DNA of 64,000 bases, taken from assembly GCA_002292265.1 (NCBI GenBank), contig DBBQ01000015.1, forward strand, positions 67,246 to 131,245. The letters are read 5' to 3'. Below the pieces are notes generated by a model that made no database searches, had not been told where the DNA came from, and saw only the letters and a list, made by a program, of their open reading frames with translations. The DNA is from Flavobacteriaceae bacterium UBA980 (GTDB lineage Bacteria > Bacteroidota > Bacteroidia > Flavobacteriales > Flavobacteriaceae). The position numbers and the translations under genes are program-made. This document shows positions 8,927 to 17,751 of this stretch, one piece after another; positions within the stretch are counted from its first letter, which is position 1, and each line of letters opens with the position of its first letter.

Positions 8927-10828
8927 TTATTCTAGCGAAAGCTGAAGGACTTCCCATTGTTCCATTAAAACTTCAAGTTCCTTTTTCTTAGCTTGATACT
9001 TGTTAAAGAAATTAGGCTGACTAATGGTTTTTTCATATTCCACTTCCAAGTCAAAGTCAATGTCTTTGATTTCTTTTTCCAACCTTGCAATTTGTTTTTC
9101 GAGATTTGCTACTTTTTGCTGCGCCCCGCGCTGTTCTTTTTGCTTTTCATATGAACCTTCTTCTGTTACGCTCTTAGTCTGGGAGACAGGTTTGGATTTT
9201 TTTTCCAATTCCTTTAACGAGTTTAATTTTTGATACTCTAAATAGGCATTGATATCCCCTAAAAAGGGTTTGACTTCTCGATCTTTAAAGGACACCACCT
9301 TTTCACAAAGACCTTGTACAAAATCCCTATCGTGAGATACCAAAATTAAGGTCCCTTCAAAATTTTTAAGCGCTTCTTTGAGAACGTTTTTAGATAAAAT
9401 ATCCAGGTGATTCGTGGGTTCGTCCATGATCAAAACATTGAACGGCTGGAGTAGTAATTTACACAGTGCCAAACGATTTCGTTCCCCACCAGAAAGTACC
9501 TGTACCTTTTTATCCACAGCTTCCCCTGGAAAAAGAAAGGCTCCTAAAAGATCTCTTACTTTGGTTCTGTTTTCCGGAGTTGAAGAATCTTCAGCTGCTT
9601 CTAAAACAGTCTTCTTCCCATCCAAATAGGCGGATTGATTTTGAGCAAAATAACCAATCTGAACATTGTGCCCCAAGCGAAGTTCACCCCCGCATTCCAA
9701 TTCGCCTACCAAAATTTTAGCTAAGGTGGATTTTCCTTGCCCATTTTGACCCACAAAGGCAATCTTTTCTCCTCTTTCAATTTCGAGATCTACAGCTTCC
9801 AGTACCTGTTTTTCTCCAAAAGATTTGGAAATATTTTGGGCTTCTAAAATAATCTTTCCCGGCTGATGCGATACGGAAAATACAAATTTGATGGTTTTAC
9901 TTTCTTCAGGATCAATTTCAATGCGCTCCACCTTTTCCAGCTTTTTTATGAGCGATTGCGCCATGCTGGCCTTAGATGCTTTTGCACGAAAACGCTCGAT
10001 AAGCTTTTCGGTCTGTTGAATTTGTTTTTCTTGATTTTTTTGAGCGGCTTGTTGTTGTGCACGAAGCTCCTCTCGAAGAACCATATACTTTGAATACGGT
10101 TTTTTAAAGTCAAAAATACGCTGCTGCACAATTTCTATTGTCCTATTGGTCACCTGATCTAAAAACATCCGGTCGTGAGAAACCATCACCAACGCCCCCT
10201 TGTACTTTTTTAAAAACTGTTCCAACCAAATGATGGACTCAATATCCAGGTGATTTGTCGGCTCATCCAGCAACAGGATATCATTGTCTTTAAGGAGAAT
10301 TTTAGCCAATTCGATACGCATCCTCCATCCCCCCGAAAAAGTTTCTGTAGAGGCATGTAGGTCGTCCATAGAAAATCCTAATCCGAGGAGAATCTTTTCT
10401 GTTTGTGCCTGATAGTGATACCCTCCTATCAGCTCATAGCGATTGTTCAGTGTGGTCAATTCGTCTAAGACCTCCATGTACGAGTCGCTTTCAAAATCCT
10501 GAGTCTGTTCCATGATTTTATGGATTTCTTCTTGGCGTGCCTCTACTTTTTTTATTTCTTCAAAAGCCAAGTAGGCTTCCTCTAAAACCGTTAGCCCTTG
10601 ATTAAAATCCAGGTCTTGTGGTAAATACCCAATTTTTACATTTTTTTCTAGAGCAAATGTTCCTGAAGTCGGCTGATTTACACGTGCCATTAATTTTAGT
10701 AGGGTGGACTTCCCCGCACCATTTTTTCCGATCAATCCTACGCGATCTCCTTTCCCCAAACGAAAGGAAATCGAATCGAAAAGAGTTTCTCCACCAAAAC
10801 TTACGCTGATGTTGTGCGCGTTAAACAT
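8927..10828 (-). CDS. ABC-F family ATPase (translation factor type)
   Basis: 633-residue soluble protein with two ABC domains and no membrane segment. Walker A motifs GKNGAGKST (near 36) and GQNGQGKST (near 350), signature motifs FSGGW and LSGGE, and two LLLDEPTNHLD/LIMDEPTNHLD Walker B stretches are visible, joined by a charged interdomain linker (about 240-320) as in ribosome-acting ABC-F proteins. The C-terminal about 110 residues form a Lys/Glu-rich coiled coil, as in Uup/YheS-like members. The ATG at 10828 is taken because homologues begin MFNAHNISVSFG and a longer start would lie inside the upstream gene. It overlaps the upstream oxidoreductase stop by 8 bases, indicating an operon. Confidence 0.92.
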   Translation of the reverse strand: MFNAHNISVSFGGETLFDSISFRLGKGDRVGLIGKNGAGKSTLLKLMARVNQPTSGTFALEKNVKIGYLPQDLDFNQGLTVLEEAYLAFEEIKKVEARQEEIHKIMEQTQDFESDSYMEVLDELTTLNNRYELIGGYHYQAQTEKILLGLGFSMDDLHASTETFSGGWRMRIELAKILLKDNDILLLDEPTNHLDIESIIWLEQFLKKYKGALVMVSHDRMFLDQVTNRTIEIVQQRIFDFKKPYSKYMVLREELRAQQQAAQKNQEKQIQQTEKLIERFRAKASKASMAQSLIKKLEKVERIEIDPEESKTIKFVFSVSHQPGKIILEAQNISKSFGEKQVLEAVDLEIERGEKIAFVGQNGQGKSTLAKILVGELECGGELRLGHNVQIGYFAQNQSAYLDGKKTVLEAAEDSSTPENRTKVRDLLGAFLFPGEAVDKKVQVLSGGERNRLALCKLLLQPFNVLIMDEPTNHLDILSKNVLKEALKNFEGTLILVSHDRDFVQGLCEKVVSFKDREVKPFLGDINAYLEYQKLNSLKELEKKSKPVSQTKSVTEEGSYEKQKEQRGAQQKVANLEKQIARLEKEIKDIDFDLEVEYEKTISQPNFFNKYQAKKKELEVLMEQWEVLQLSLE

Positions 10829-11888
10829 AGGGTGTTTTTGGATTGCTAAAATAAGTTTCAAAACGATCAATAGCTACTTCAGAGGGCAAATCTTTTTGAT
10901 ACTCCATAAATTGAAATAACCAATCTGCGAGCAGCGGTCCCATCAGTACGCCTCGAGTTCCTAAGCCATTAAATACATAAAGTTGTTTGTACTGAGGATG
11001 AACCCCTAAGAGCGGTCGTCGATCTTGAACAGTAGGTCGAATGGCCGCTCGGTGCTCTACCACTTTAAAAGGATGATGCAGCAGTTTTTTTAATTTGGTT
11101 AAAAGCCATTCTTTTCCCTTTTCAGTAGGTTGAGTTGTCTTGTCCTCTCTACTAAAGGTGGCTCCTACCCAATATAGATTTTTTGCGATGGGTACTATAA
11201 ATACGCCTCCTTTTACGATTTTATTTGGAGCAAGCCCATCCGTTCGAATATGAAGAAACTCTCCTTTGGATCCCGTTAGAGGCAAATAAGAAAACCACGG
11301 ATTTTGCTTTAACCCAAAACCCTCACAAAAGACAATGGATTTAGCTTCTACACCTTTGTAGACTACTTTCTCAGGATATAATTCTAGTGCTTGATAATCA
11401 AAAGATTCTTTTAAAAAATCTTTAGAAGTCAAATGATTTCGAAAAATGTCCAACATCTTCTGGACCTCTAGCTTGCCTACATTTTGAAGCTTTGCATAAC
11501 CAAAATCTCCTTGAATTCCTTTTGGATCGGATTGTAAAATGGACGGTACAAGAAATCGATTTAACCCCTTTGAATGCGATGCTACAGACCAATTGTTATG
11601 GTCTGAAACTTGACTAAGATAATGATGGATAGAAAAGTCTTGAAGGACCGAAGTGTGAAACTCTGCTTCAAAATTCCGGTAGGTAGGAAGGGCGTGATCG
11701 AAAAAATTAACCCCATTCCATGCAAGCGTATAACGTTTTAAAATTGTGGGATTCAGAACACCTCCTGCATTTCTACTGGCTCCTGAAGCACCATCGGAAA
11801 TTAATACAAACTCTTTTCCCTGCTTTTGCAATTGACGTGCGTAGTGAAAACCTGCCAGTCCACACCCAACGATTATGGCGTATTTCAT
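10821..11888 (-). CDS. FAD-dependent oxidoreductase, DadA/MnmC-C-like
   Basis: 355-residue flavoprotein of the DAO family. The N-terminal dinucleotide-binding motif IIVGCGLAGFHYARQL, the segment AAIRPTVQDRRPLLG near 283 and the C-terminal GLGTRGVLMGPLLA resemble the oxidase half of MnmC, which completes the wobble-uridine modification mnm5(s2)U in tRNA. No methyltransferase half is fused. A role in tRNA modification would fit its operon partner, a ribosome-associated ABC-F protein, but a small amine or amino-acid oxidase is equally possible. Confidence 0.8.
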   Translation of the reverse strand: MKYAIIVGCGLAGFHYARQLQKQGKEFVLISDGASGASRNAGGVLNPTILKRYTLAWNGVNFFDHALPTYRNFEAEFHTSVLQDFSIHHYLSQVSDHNNWSVASHSKGLNRFLVPSILQSDPKGIQGDFGYAKLQNVGKLEVQKMLDIFRNHLTSKDFLKESFDYQALELYPEKVVYKGVEAKSIVFCEGFGLKQNPWFSYLPLTGSKGEFLHIRTDGLAPNKIVKGGVFIVPIAKNLYWVGATFSREDKTTQPTEKGKEWLLTKLKKLLHHPFKVVEHRAAIRPTVQDRRPLLGVHPQYKQLYVFNGLGTRGVLMGPLLADWLFQFMEYQKDLPSEVAIDRFETYFSNPKTPYV

Positions 11889-11901
11889 CCTTGTAAAAAT
11901 A

Positions 11902-11945
11902 GTATAAAAAAAAGCGCTAGTGTTTCCTCTAGCGCTTTGTTTTGA
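11902..11945 (-). terminator. Rho-independent terminator after gldN (bidirectional form)
   Basis: A perfect 10-base-pair stem, AAAGCGCTAG and CTAGCGCTTT, with an 8-base loop (arms 11911-11920 and 11929-11938). On the minus strand the stem is followed by a U-rich tract directly after gldN. The plus-strand side is also T-rich. The upstream oxidoreductase gene starts 14 bases beyond, so this separates the two minus-strand operons. Confidence 0.88.
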
Positions 11946-11958
11946 TTTTTATAGAAAT

Positions 11959-12858
11959 CTAATTACTCCACATGTCTTGTTCAAAATCTCGAATAACAGA
12001 CTTGATTCGCTCTGATTCTAAAAGTTGTCGTAAGGCATCTTCGTAAATGTACTCTTTCACCTCTCGGTCTTCATAGACGTTTTCTTCTTTGTAAATAACA
12101 GAATTGAATCTTCTCGAATTTAGCATCTTGTCAAACGTAATGGGCTGAGAAGAGTTTCTCGTATTGAAAACACTGTTTTTATTCAAGCTGTTACGGGCAT
12201 CTGGGAACCAAATCCAAAAAAGAGGTATGATGACTTTCTCTGCTGAGGAATCTGCCAAAGTAGACACATCTGGTGCACCTGGAGCAATTCCAAGCAAGCG
12301 ATATTTGAGTTCTCCCAATCTTTTGTCAAAATACCAAGTTCCCTTGATAAAATACTGAACTACTTTAAAAGAATCGATAATATACGTATCGTAATCATTC
12401 TGCGTTACTTCTTCACCTGAATTCGATTTGATTCTCCCATCTTCGGTCAAGATACTGTACTCCAGTATGGGATTCAAATCTTCAAAGGTGAGCTTTTCAT
12501 TAAAGTAATCTGTAGCATAGATCTCGTTGATATTTCCTGCTTCGATATTATCCATAAGCACTCGAAATAAAGACTGACGTTCTCGAGATAAGTACCCGTT
12601 GTTTTTGGTTGGGTAGTAATAAGGAAAGTTAATTCTCTCATCCAAGTCAATGACTTCCCAAACCGTTTTTGACCATACTATATCACGATCATCTACATAT
12701 CCATATTCGATGGGGGCCACTTCATTTGCTAAAATTTGTTGCTCGTTCAATTGACCCACTTCTTGGGGAACTCTAGCATTCAACAAATTAGACTGTGCAC
12801 ACACAGCATTTAGGCCTAGTATCAGAAAAGATAAAACTATGGAAAACGTATTCTTCAT
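11959..12858 (-). CDS. gldN: Type IX secretion system / gliding motility protein GldN
   Basis: 299-residue secreted periplasmic protein with a signal peptide ending AVCAQ. The segments GYVDDRDIVWSKTVWEVIDL and NFPYYYP are typical of GldN/PorN, which binds the lipoprotein GldK to form the periplasmic ring of the T9SS beneath the outer membrane. Last gene of gldK-gldL-gldM-gldN, 12 bases after gldM, and followed by a strong terminator. Full length. Confidence 0.95.
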   Translation of the reverse strand: MKNTFSIVLSFLILGLNAVCAQSNLLNARVPQEVGQLNEQQILANEVAPIEYGYVDDRDIVWSKTVWEVIDLDERINFPYYYPTKNNGYLSRERQSLFRVLMDNIEAGNINEIYATDYFNEKLTFEDLNPILEYSILTEDGRIKSNSGEEVTQNDYDTYIIDSFKVVQYFIKGTWYFDKRLGELKYRLLGIAPGAPDVSTLADSSAEKVIIPLFWIWFPDARNSLNKNSVFNTRNSSQPITFDKMLNSRRFNSVIYKEENVYEDREVKEYIYEDALRQLLESERIKSVIRDFEQDMWSN

Positions 12859-12870
12859 GAGTGCAATAGA

Positions 12871-14448
12871 TTAGTTAACTGTAATCGATATAGGTGAAGT
12901 CTGTCCTAGCTTATAACTTGGATTTGAAGGAATTATTACTTCAATATCAGAAATAATTACAGTTTGGCCATTTTTTATTCGGCTGAGCATGGATTTCGCT
13001 TTGCTGTCTAACTTATCACCGTTTACGACAATACTGGGTTGTCCAGGAGCTCGAAAACGGAAGGATTTAGTTTGCAATGGCAAATCAAAATCAAAGTCTT
13101 CTAGACGGGCTTCAACCGTTCCTCTTTCCAAACTGGATTTTGGAATGGTAAAGGATCCTGATTTTCCTCTAAAATAACCCGCTGGTTTTGGTATTTCCTT
13201 TATTCGAAAGCTAGAGACTGAAGAAACACGATTTCCGTCAGGAAGTGTCCCCGAGACATTGATCTTCACTTCACGCCCACTAGAAGGAAATAAATTGTAT
13301 TTGCTACCTCTAACACGTTTTAAACCCGGTGCGCTTGCTTTGATTTTACTGTCTACAATTCCAGGGATGGATATGGTCATCGGGTTTTGAACTCCACGAT
13401 AAACTACATTCATCTTGTCTGCTGAGATCACCGCAGAATTGGGTTTAGAGATTACTGTATAGGTTTGCTTTACATTGATTCTAGATTCTTCTCCGTCGTT
13501 TAAGAAAAGTAAGTCTCCTTCAATGGTATGATCTCCAGGGTTTCCAGAATTTACATTGAGTTTTATTCCCCCAGGGATTAATTCATAATCCCTTTCTGAA
13601 ATTTTTCTACCATCTATTTTAAGATCGACTCCATTTGGATTTTGTGCTCCTCCTTTTCTTCCCAAAATAACACTGCCATTAAAGGTTTCTCCAGGATAGT
13701 AAGCTCCTTTTTCTGTAACTAACAAACTGGTGTAGTTCATTTGGTTTACTTTGGATGACATCTTCAACTCTTTACCCATTAAGGTTGCAAATACATCATG
13801 TTCAGTCTGGCGGATATCGTTTTGCATCATTGTCAACTTTGCCAAAGAAGAAATTAAAGGAAAGCCTTTAAAATTTGAGTCCAACCAAGGTTCATCAATT
13901 CCGTCTCTATTTAGAACATTGTTGTTCATATCGCCTGTAAAAAAACGTGCTTCTACCATTTCAATGGACTCTGGATATCGACTTCCAAAGACTTGAATAA
14001 CATGCATTTTATATTCCTGAATCAGGTCAATAAATTCGTTTTTAGCCGCTTCAGAACCTTCTTTAAACCAAATAACGTCAAGGGCTTCTCCCTTGTCCAT
14101 TTGTGAAAATTCCTTTAATTCAGGATCTTTCTCTCTTTGTTTTTCGGTGATTGTTTTTTTTAGATTTTCTATGACGTTGTAAAAAGCATCTGATTCTGAT
14201 TTAATCTGTTCAGCTGTTCTTTTGTGATCGATCCACTTACCACCTTTTTCCTCCGCATTTACAAGAATATTTTCTAAAAGTGCATTGTTACTTTCGTCTA
14301 CTCTAGTATTTGCATCTGAAATCTTCTCATACATTTGGCCAAATCCATCTAACACCTCTTTACTTACATTAAGTGCTAGCATCGTGATAAAGACCAAGTA
14401 CATCAGACTGATTAGTTTCTGCCTGGGGGTTTCTTTTGCTCCTGCCAT
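12871..14448 (-). CDS. gldM: Type IX secretion system motor protein GldM
   Basis: 525-residue inner-membrane protein with one N-terminal membrane segment (about residues 14-34) and a long periplasmic part of helical and immunoglobulin-like domains. With GldL it forms the proton-driven motor for T9SS secretion and gliding. Arg9 (MAGAKETPR), which in characterised GldM contacts the conserved membrane glutamate of GldL, is present. Standard length and start, 10 bases after gldL. Confidence 0.96.
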   Translation of the reverse strand: MAGAKETPRQKLISLMYLVFITMLALNVSKEVLDGFGQMYEKISDANTRVDESNNALLENILVNAEEKGGKWIDHKRTAEQIKSESDAFYNVIENLKKTITEKQREKDPELKEFSQMDKGEALDVIWFKEGSEAAKNEFIDLIQEYKMHVIQVFGSRYPESIEMVEARFFTGDMNNNVLNRDGIDEPWLDSNFKGFPLISSLAKLTMMQNDIRQTEHDVFATLMGKELKMSSKVNQMNYTSLLVTEKGAYYPGETFNGSVILGRKGGAQNPNGVDLKIDGRKISERDYELIPGGIKLNVNSGNPGDHTIEGDLLFLNDGEESRINVKQTYTVISKPNSAVISADKMNVVYRGVQNPMTISIPGIVDSKIKASAPGLKRVRGSKYNLFPSSGREVKINVSGTLPDGNRVSSVSSFRIKEIPKPAGYFRGKSGSFTIPKSSLERGTVEARLEDFDFDLPLQTKSFRFRAPGQPSIVVNGDKLDSKAKSMLSRIKNGQTVIISDIEVIIPSNPSYKLGQTSPISITVN

Positions 14449-14458
14449 GGTTGTTTAT

Positions 14459-15073
14459 TTATTTTTTTGACATTGCATTAAGCATTCCTCCATAGACATT
14501 ATTTAGTGCCGCTAGATTTGCAGATAAACTTTCCATTTGTTGTTTGAGTTCGTCCGCTTTTTGATTAGCACTGATTTGCTTTTGGTAATTCGCATTGAGT
14601 GCCTCCAATTGTGTTGCAGCTTTAGCCAATTCTTGAGAATACGTTTGAGAAGCTGAAGCAGCTTCTGAAGCGGGATTCAATGCCTTTGCTGAGCTTTCTA
14701 AATCTTTTATACTTTTTGCTAATGAATTCATTAGATTCACATCTAATTTAGCTTCTTGCATTAAGGCGTCAATTTTGGACGAAAGGCCTTCATCACCACT
14801 TGCAGCGCTTTTGGCCGGTGCTGCTCCTTTAAGTTTTTTTACAAAATCTTGGTGCTCTTCTTTGATTTCACCCGTATTGAGTGCAGCAACCGTAAAAATA
14901 AGTGCTTCAGTTCCAAGACCAAGTCCCAAAACTAAACCCCCTGTAATGGGTCCAATTTCCAAGTGTAAGATTTTAAAGAGTGCCCCAATAATTACTACAG
15001 CACCCCCAAGTCCAAAGAGCATGTGCATTGCTACTTTACTTCGCAGTCGTTTGTTTAAAGCTTTGTCTGTCAT
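14459..15073 (-). CDS. gldL: Type IX secretion system motor protein GldL
   Basis: 204-residue inner-membrane protein with two membrane helices (about residues 18-34 and 42-64) followed by a cytoplasmic coiled-coil tail rich in Ala, Gln and Lys. The second helix carries the family glutamate in GLGLGTEALIF (about Glu56), implicated in proton coupling with GldM. It sits between gldK (37-base gap) and gldM (10-base gap) as in other flavobacteria. Confidence 0.96.
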   Translation of the reverse strand: MTDKALNKRLRSKVAMHMLFGLGGAVVIIGALFKILHLEIGPITGGLVLGLGLGTEALIFTVAALNTGEIKEEHQDFVKKLKGAAPAKSAASGDEGLSSKIDALMQEAKLDVNLMNSLAKSIKDLESSAKALNPASEAASASQTYSQELAKAATQLEALNANYQKQISANQKADELKQQMESLSANLAALNNVYGGMLNAMSKK

Positions 15074-15110
15074 TGTTTTTGATTTTTGTTATTTAAATAT
15101 AGATATAAAT

Positions 15111-16487
15111 TTACTTAATTTTAACTTTTTGAGAGCCTAAATAATCCTGAACCGTTCGGAAACCAATGTAACTTCTGGAGGTGTCTGAATATTCATAATC
15201 TCTTGAACTGACACGTAGAAAGTAGGCCACATCTTTCCAAGAACCTCCTCGAACTACTTTTCGCTTCTCATTTGAAAATGAAATATTTGGGTTCAAAGAA
15301 GCCACGTAATCGTAGGATCCAGCATCGTATGAGGAGTTGGTCCATTCGGCTACATTCCCCGCCATATTGTAAAGGTTATAGTCGTTGGGTAGATAGGATT
15401 TTGCTTCTACGGTATAAACCGCTTGATCTACTGCATAGTCACCTCTCAAGGGTTTGAAGTTTGCTAAGAAACAAGCTCTGTCGTTTAATAAATAAGGAGA
15501 TCCCCAAGGATAGGTTCCTGAAGGTATCCCTCCCCGTGCAGCATATTCCCATTCTGCTTCATTGGGCAAGCGGAAACGACTCACATTGGGTTTTCCTTTA
15601 TCCCGCTGATACCCATTTTTAAAGTTGGTTCTCCAATTACAAAAAGCAACTGCCTGCGTCCAAGAAACCCCCACTACAGGATAATCTTGATAAGCTGGGT
15701 GTGAAAAGTAATCGTTATGCATCGGCTCGTTGTAGGAATAGGTAAAATCTTTAATCCAAACGGTCGTGTCAGGATATATCTGAATTTCTTCCTTTTTGAT
15801 GAAAGGCGCGCGGTCAATAAATTGTTTTCGCGTTCTTCTGGATTCTGCCGCTGCCGCTTCTGCATCAAACCAGGTGTAGGCATAGACAAGCTTGGAGACG
15901 TCCAATTTAATTTCACCGTTGTACCACAACTCGGGTGGCAAGTAAAGCGAGTCCATCACTTCAGCATAATTTTTATCTACATAGTCATCCGTGTCCCAAC
16001 TAAGATCTGCATCCCAATTTAAAGCACGCCCGGCGTAGAGATCTTCTGATACATCATAATAGTTTTCCCGCATGTATTTTTGAAACTCATTGAGTTTCGT
16101 TGTATCAGCATCTTTAAAAGCAAATTCTCCGATACCGTCTTTATTGTCTTCACCCAATTCCAACTCATCCGCTTTTCTTGCAAGCATCGCAAGAGCTGTA
16201 GAATCTTTTACCCAATATATAAATTGACGGTATTCGCTGTTTGTAATCTCAGTTTCATCCATATAAAAGGAGGGAACGGTAACGGTCTTTGCTGGAGCGT
16301 TTTGGAGTTGTGCAAGGTCTTCATCAGCTTTCCCCATGATGTAGGCTCCTCCTTCAACAAGGACCATACCATAGGGTTTTTCTCCAAACCACTTTTTCTG
16401 TTTTACCCCGAGTAATTCTCCCCTGTTTTTACTTCCACATGAGACGGAAACAAAGCCGAGGGCCAATAAAACTAAAAGTCTTTTCAT
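15111..16487 (-). CDS. gldK: Type IX secretion system ring lipoprotein GldK
   Basis: 458-residue outer-membrane lipoprotein; the signal peptide MKRLLVLLALGFVSVSC has its lipidated Cys at residue 17. The body is an FGE-sulfatase-like domain (MVLVEGGAYIMG, FRLPNEAEWEYAARGG, GNVAEWTNSSYD, VVRGGSWKD). The cysteine pair used by formylglycine-generating enzymes near the C-terminus is absent, in line with a structural role with GldN. The ATG at 16487 is chosen because a 17-residue extension to 16538 would precede the lipoprotein signal. First gene of gldKLMN, 112 bases after the arginase-like gene. Confidence 0.95.
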   Translation of the reverse strand: MKRLLVLLALGFVSVSCGSKNRGELLGVKQKKWFGEKPYGMVLVEGGAYIMGKADEDLAQLQNAPAKTVTVPSFYMDETEITNSEYRQFIYWVKDSTALAMLARKADELELGEDNKDGIGEFAFKDADTTKLNEFQKYMRENYYDVSEDLYAGRALNWDADLSWDTDDYVDKNYAEVMDSLYLPPELWYNGEIKLDVSKLVYAYTWFDAEAAAAESRRTRKQFIDRAPFIKKEEIQIYPDTTVWIKDFTYSYNEPMHNDYFSHPAYQDYPVVGVSWTQAVAFCNWRTNFKNGYQRDKGKPNVSRFRLPNEAEWEYAARGGIPSGTYPWGSPYLLNDRACFLANFKPLRGDYAVDQAVYTVEAKSYLPNDYNLYNMAGNVAEWTNSSYDAGSYDYVASLNPNISFSNEKRKVVRGGSWKDVAYFLRVSSRDYEYSDTSRSYIGFRTVQDYLGSQKVKIK

Positions 16488-16599
16488 CAAAATTTTGTTA
16501 AGACCAGCTTTGTGATATAAAAACATAAAACTAGTCATTTTTTTTTACTGTAGTTTTAACTCCAAACGGAATTCGATTTTTTGCCCCATAAAATTTAAA

Positions 16600-17751
16600 T
16601 CAGTGCAACCTTCTTATGGCATTATACCATCTTTCAGGTAAAATATCCTTTGTTGCAGATTCATAATCTTTTTTGGTGCATGCTAATAACGCAACAGTTT
16701 TTGTTTTATTATTCAAATGTAAATTATTTGTTAATTCCATCCACCAACGATCACTTTTTTCGCTTTTGTAAAAAACCAAGGTCTGGTCCGAAAGTGTTAC
16801 TGAATATTTTAAAAAATTTTCTTTGGTATTGACAGGGTGCTCATTGAAACGAAACTGAACCCCTTCGATAAAATACCACACGATTTGTGCCAATAACTGA
16901 TCCATCATTGGAGTCGCAATGAGCTCGTGCAATCCAAAAAAACTTACCCGATCACTAATTCCAGCATACCGACTGAACGCGCAGATCGATCTAGAATCGA
17001 TTCCGTTTGGCTGTCCTTTGAGGGGGTCTGCGAGGGCTTGCCAAGACAAGCACTTCATATCAAAACCTACAACATCTGCATCTCTAAATACGGGTTCTGC
17101 TAGGGATAGATCGTCTAAAAGCTGTCCCAGTCGAATACCGTCAAAATATAATTTGTCCATCAAGTCTTTTTCTTCGATCGCACAATAATAACTCTGATAC
17201 CCCAGATTGGTATAATTGTGTAACACGTTGGGTTTTTCCATAATGATTTTACTCATGTAGGAACGGTCTGAGATCAGCTTATCTTCTTGAGAAAAATCAA
17301 AAGAACGATCTACAGAAACAATATTGACCAATTGTTTGAATTCTTGAAAGACCTGATAAACAGGAAAAATCAGGTCGTGACTTCCGCCTATAAAAATAGG
17401 GATGATATTCATTTGCTTTAGGTGATATCCTATTTCTTTAACGGCAAAATAAGTGTCTTCCACCTTGTCGCCATTAGGCAAGTCCCCTAGGTCTGCAATT
17501 TTTAAATTCCAATTTCCTGGATACAATTCGTAAAATGATTTTCTAAATCGATTGACATCGTATTGGGCATTGGCAAAAAAACTGTTGCGCTGTTCAGAAA
17601 GTCCAATAATCGCTAGTTGAAGTCCCCTCAACTCTGGGAGTCCCGAGCCCTCTGTATGAATCGCGATGTTTTTACCCAAAACCTGTTTAGGAGACAAGGC
17701 TAGTCCTGCAATAGCTTCGCTTGCTACTGGAAGCAATACTTCTAAACTCAT
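16600..17751 (-). CDS. Arginase/formimidoylglutamase-fold protein, probably inactive
   Basis: 383-residue protein of the ureohydrolase superfamily, often labelled formimidoylglutamase in flavobacteria. The GGSHD metal motif is kept near residue 128, but the second motif, normally DxHxD, reads VDRSFDF (His replaced by Ser), and the third, normally SxDxDxxDP, reads GFDMKCLSW (second Asp replaced by Lys). Several of the six manganese ligands are thus missing and the classical hydrolase reaction is doubtful. Its ATG overlaps the topA stop by 4 bases (ATGA) and it precedes gldK on the same strand. Whether it serves T9SS is inference only. Confidence 0.8.
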   Translation of the reverse strand: MSLEVLLPVASEAIAGLALSPKQVLGKNIAIHTEGSGLPELRGLQLAIIGLSEQRNSFFANAQYDVNRFRKSFYELYPGNWNLKIADLGDLPNGDKVEDTYFAVKEIGYHLKQMNIIPIFIGGSHDLIFPVYQVFQEFKQLVNIVSVDRSFDFSQEDKLISDRSYMSKIIMEKPNVLHNYTNLGYQSYYCAIEEKDLMDKLYFDGIRLGQLLDDLSLAEPVFRDADVVGFDMKCLSWQALADPLKGQPNGIDSRSICAFSRYAGISDRVSFFGLHELIATPMMDQLLAQIVWYFIEGVQFRFNEHPVNTKENFLKYSVTLSDQTLVFYKSEKSDRWWMELTNNLHLNNKTKTVALLACTKKDYESATKDILPERWYNAIRRLH

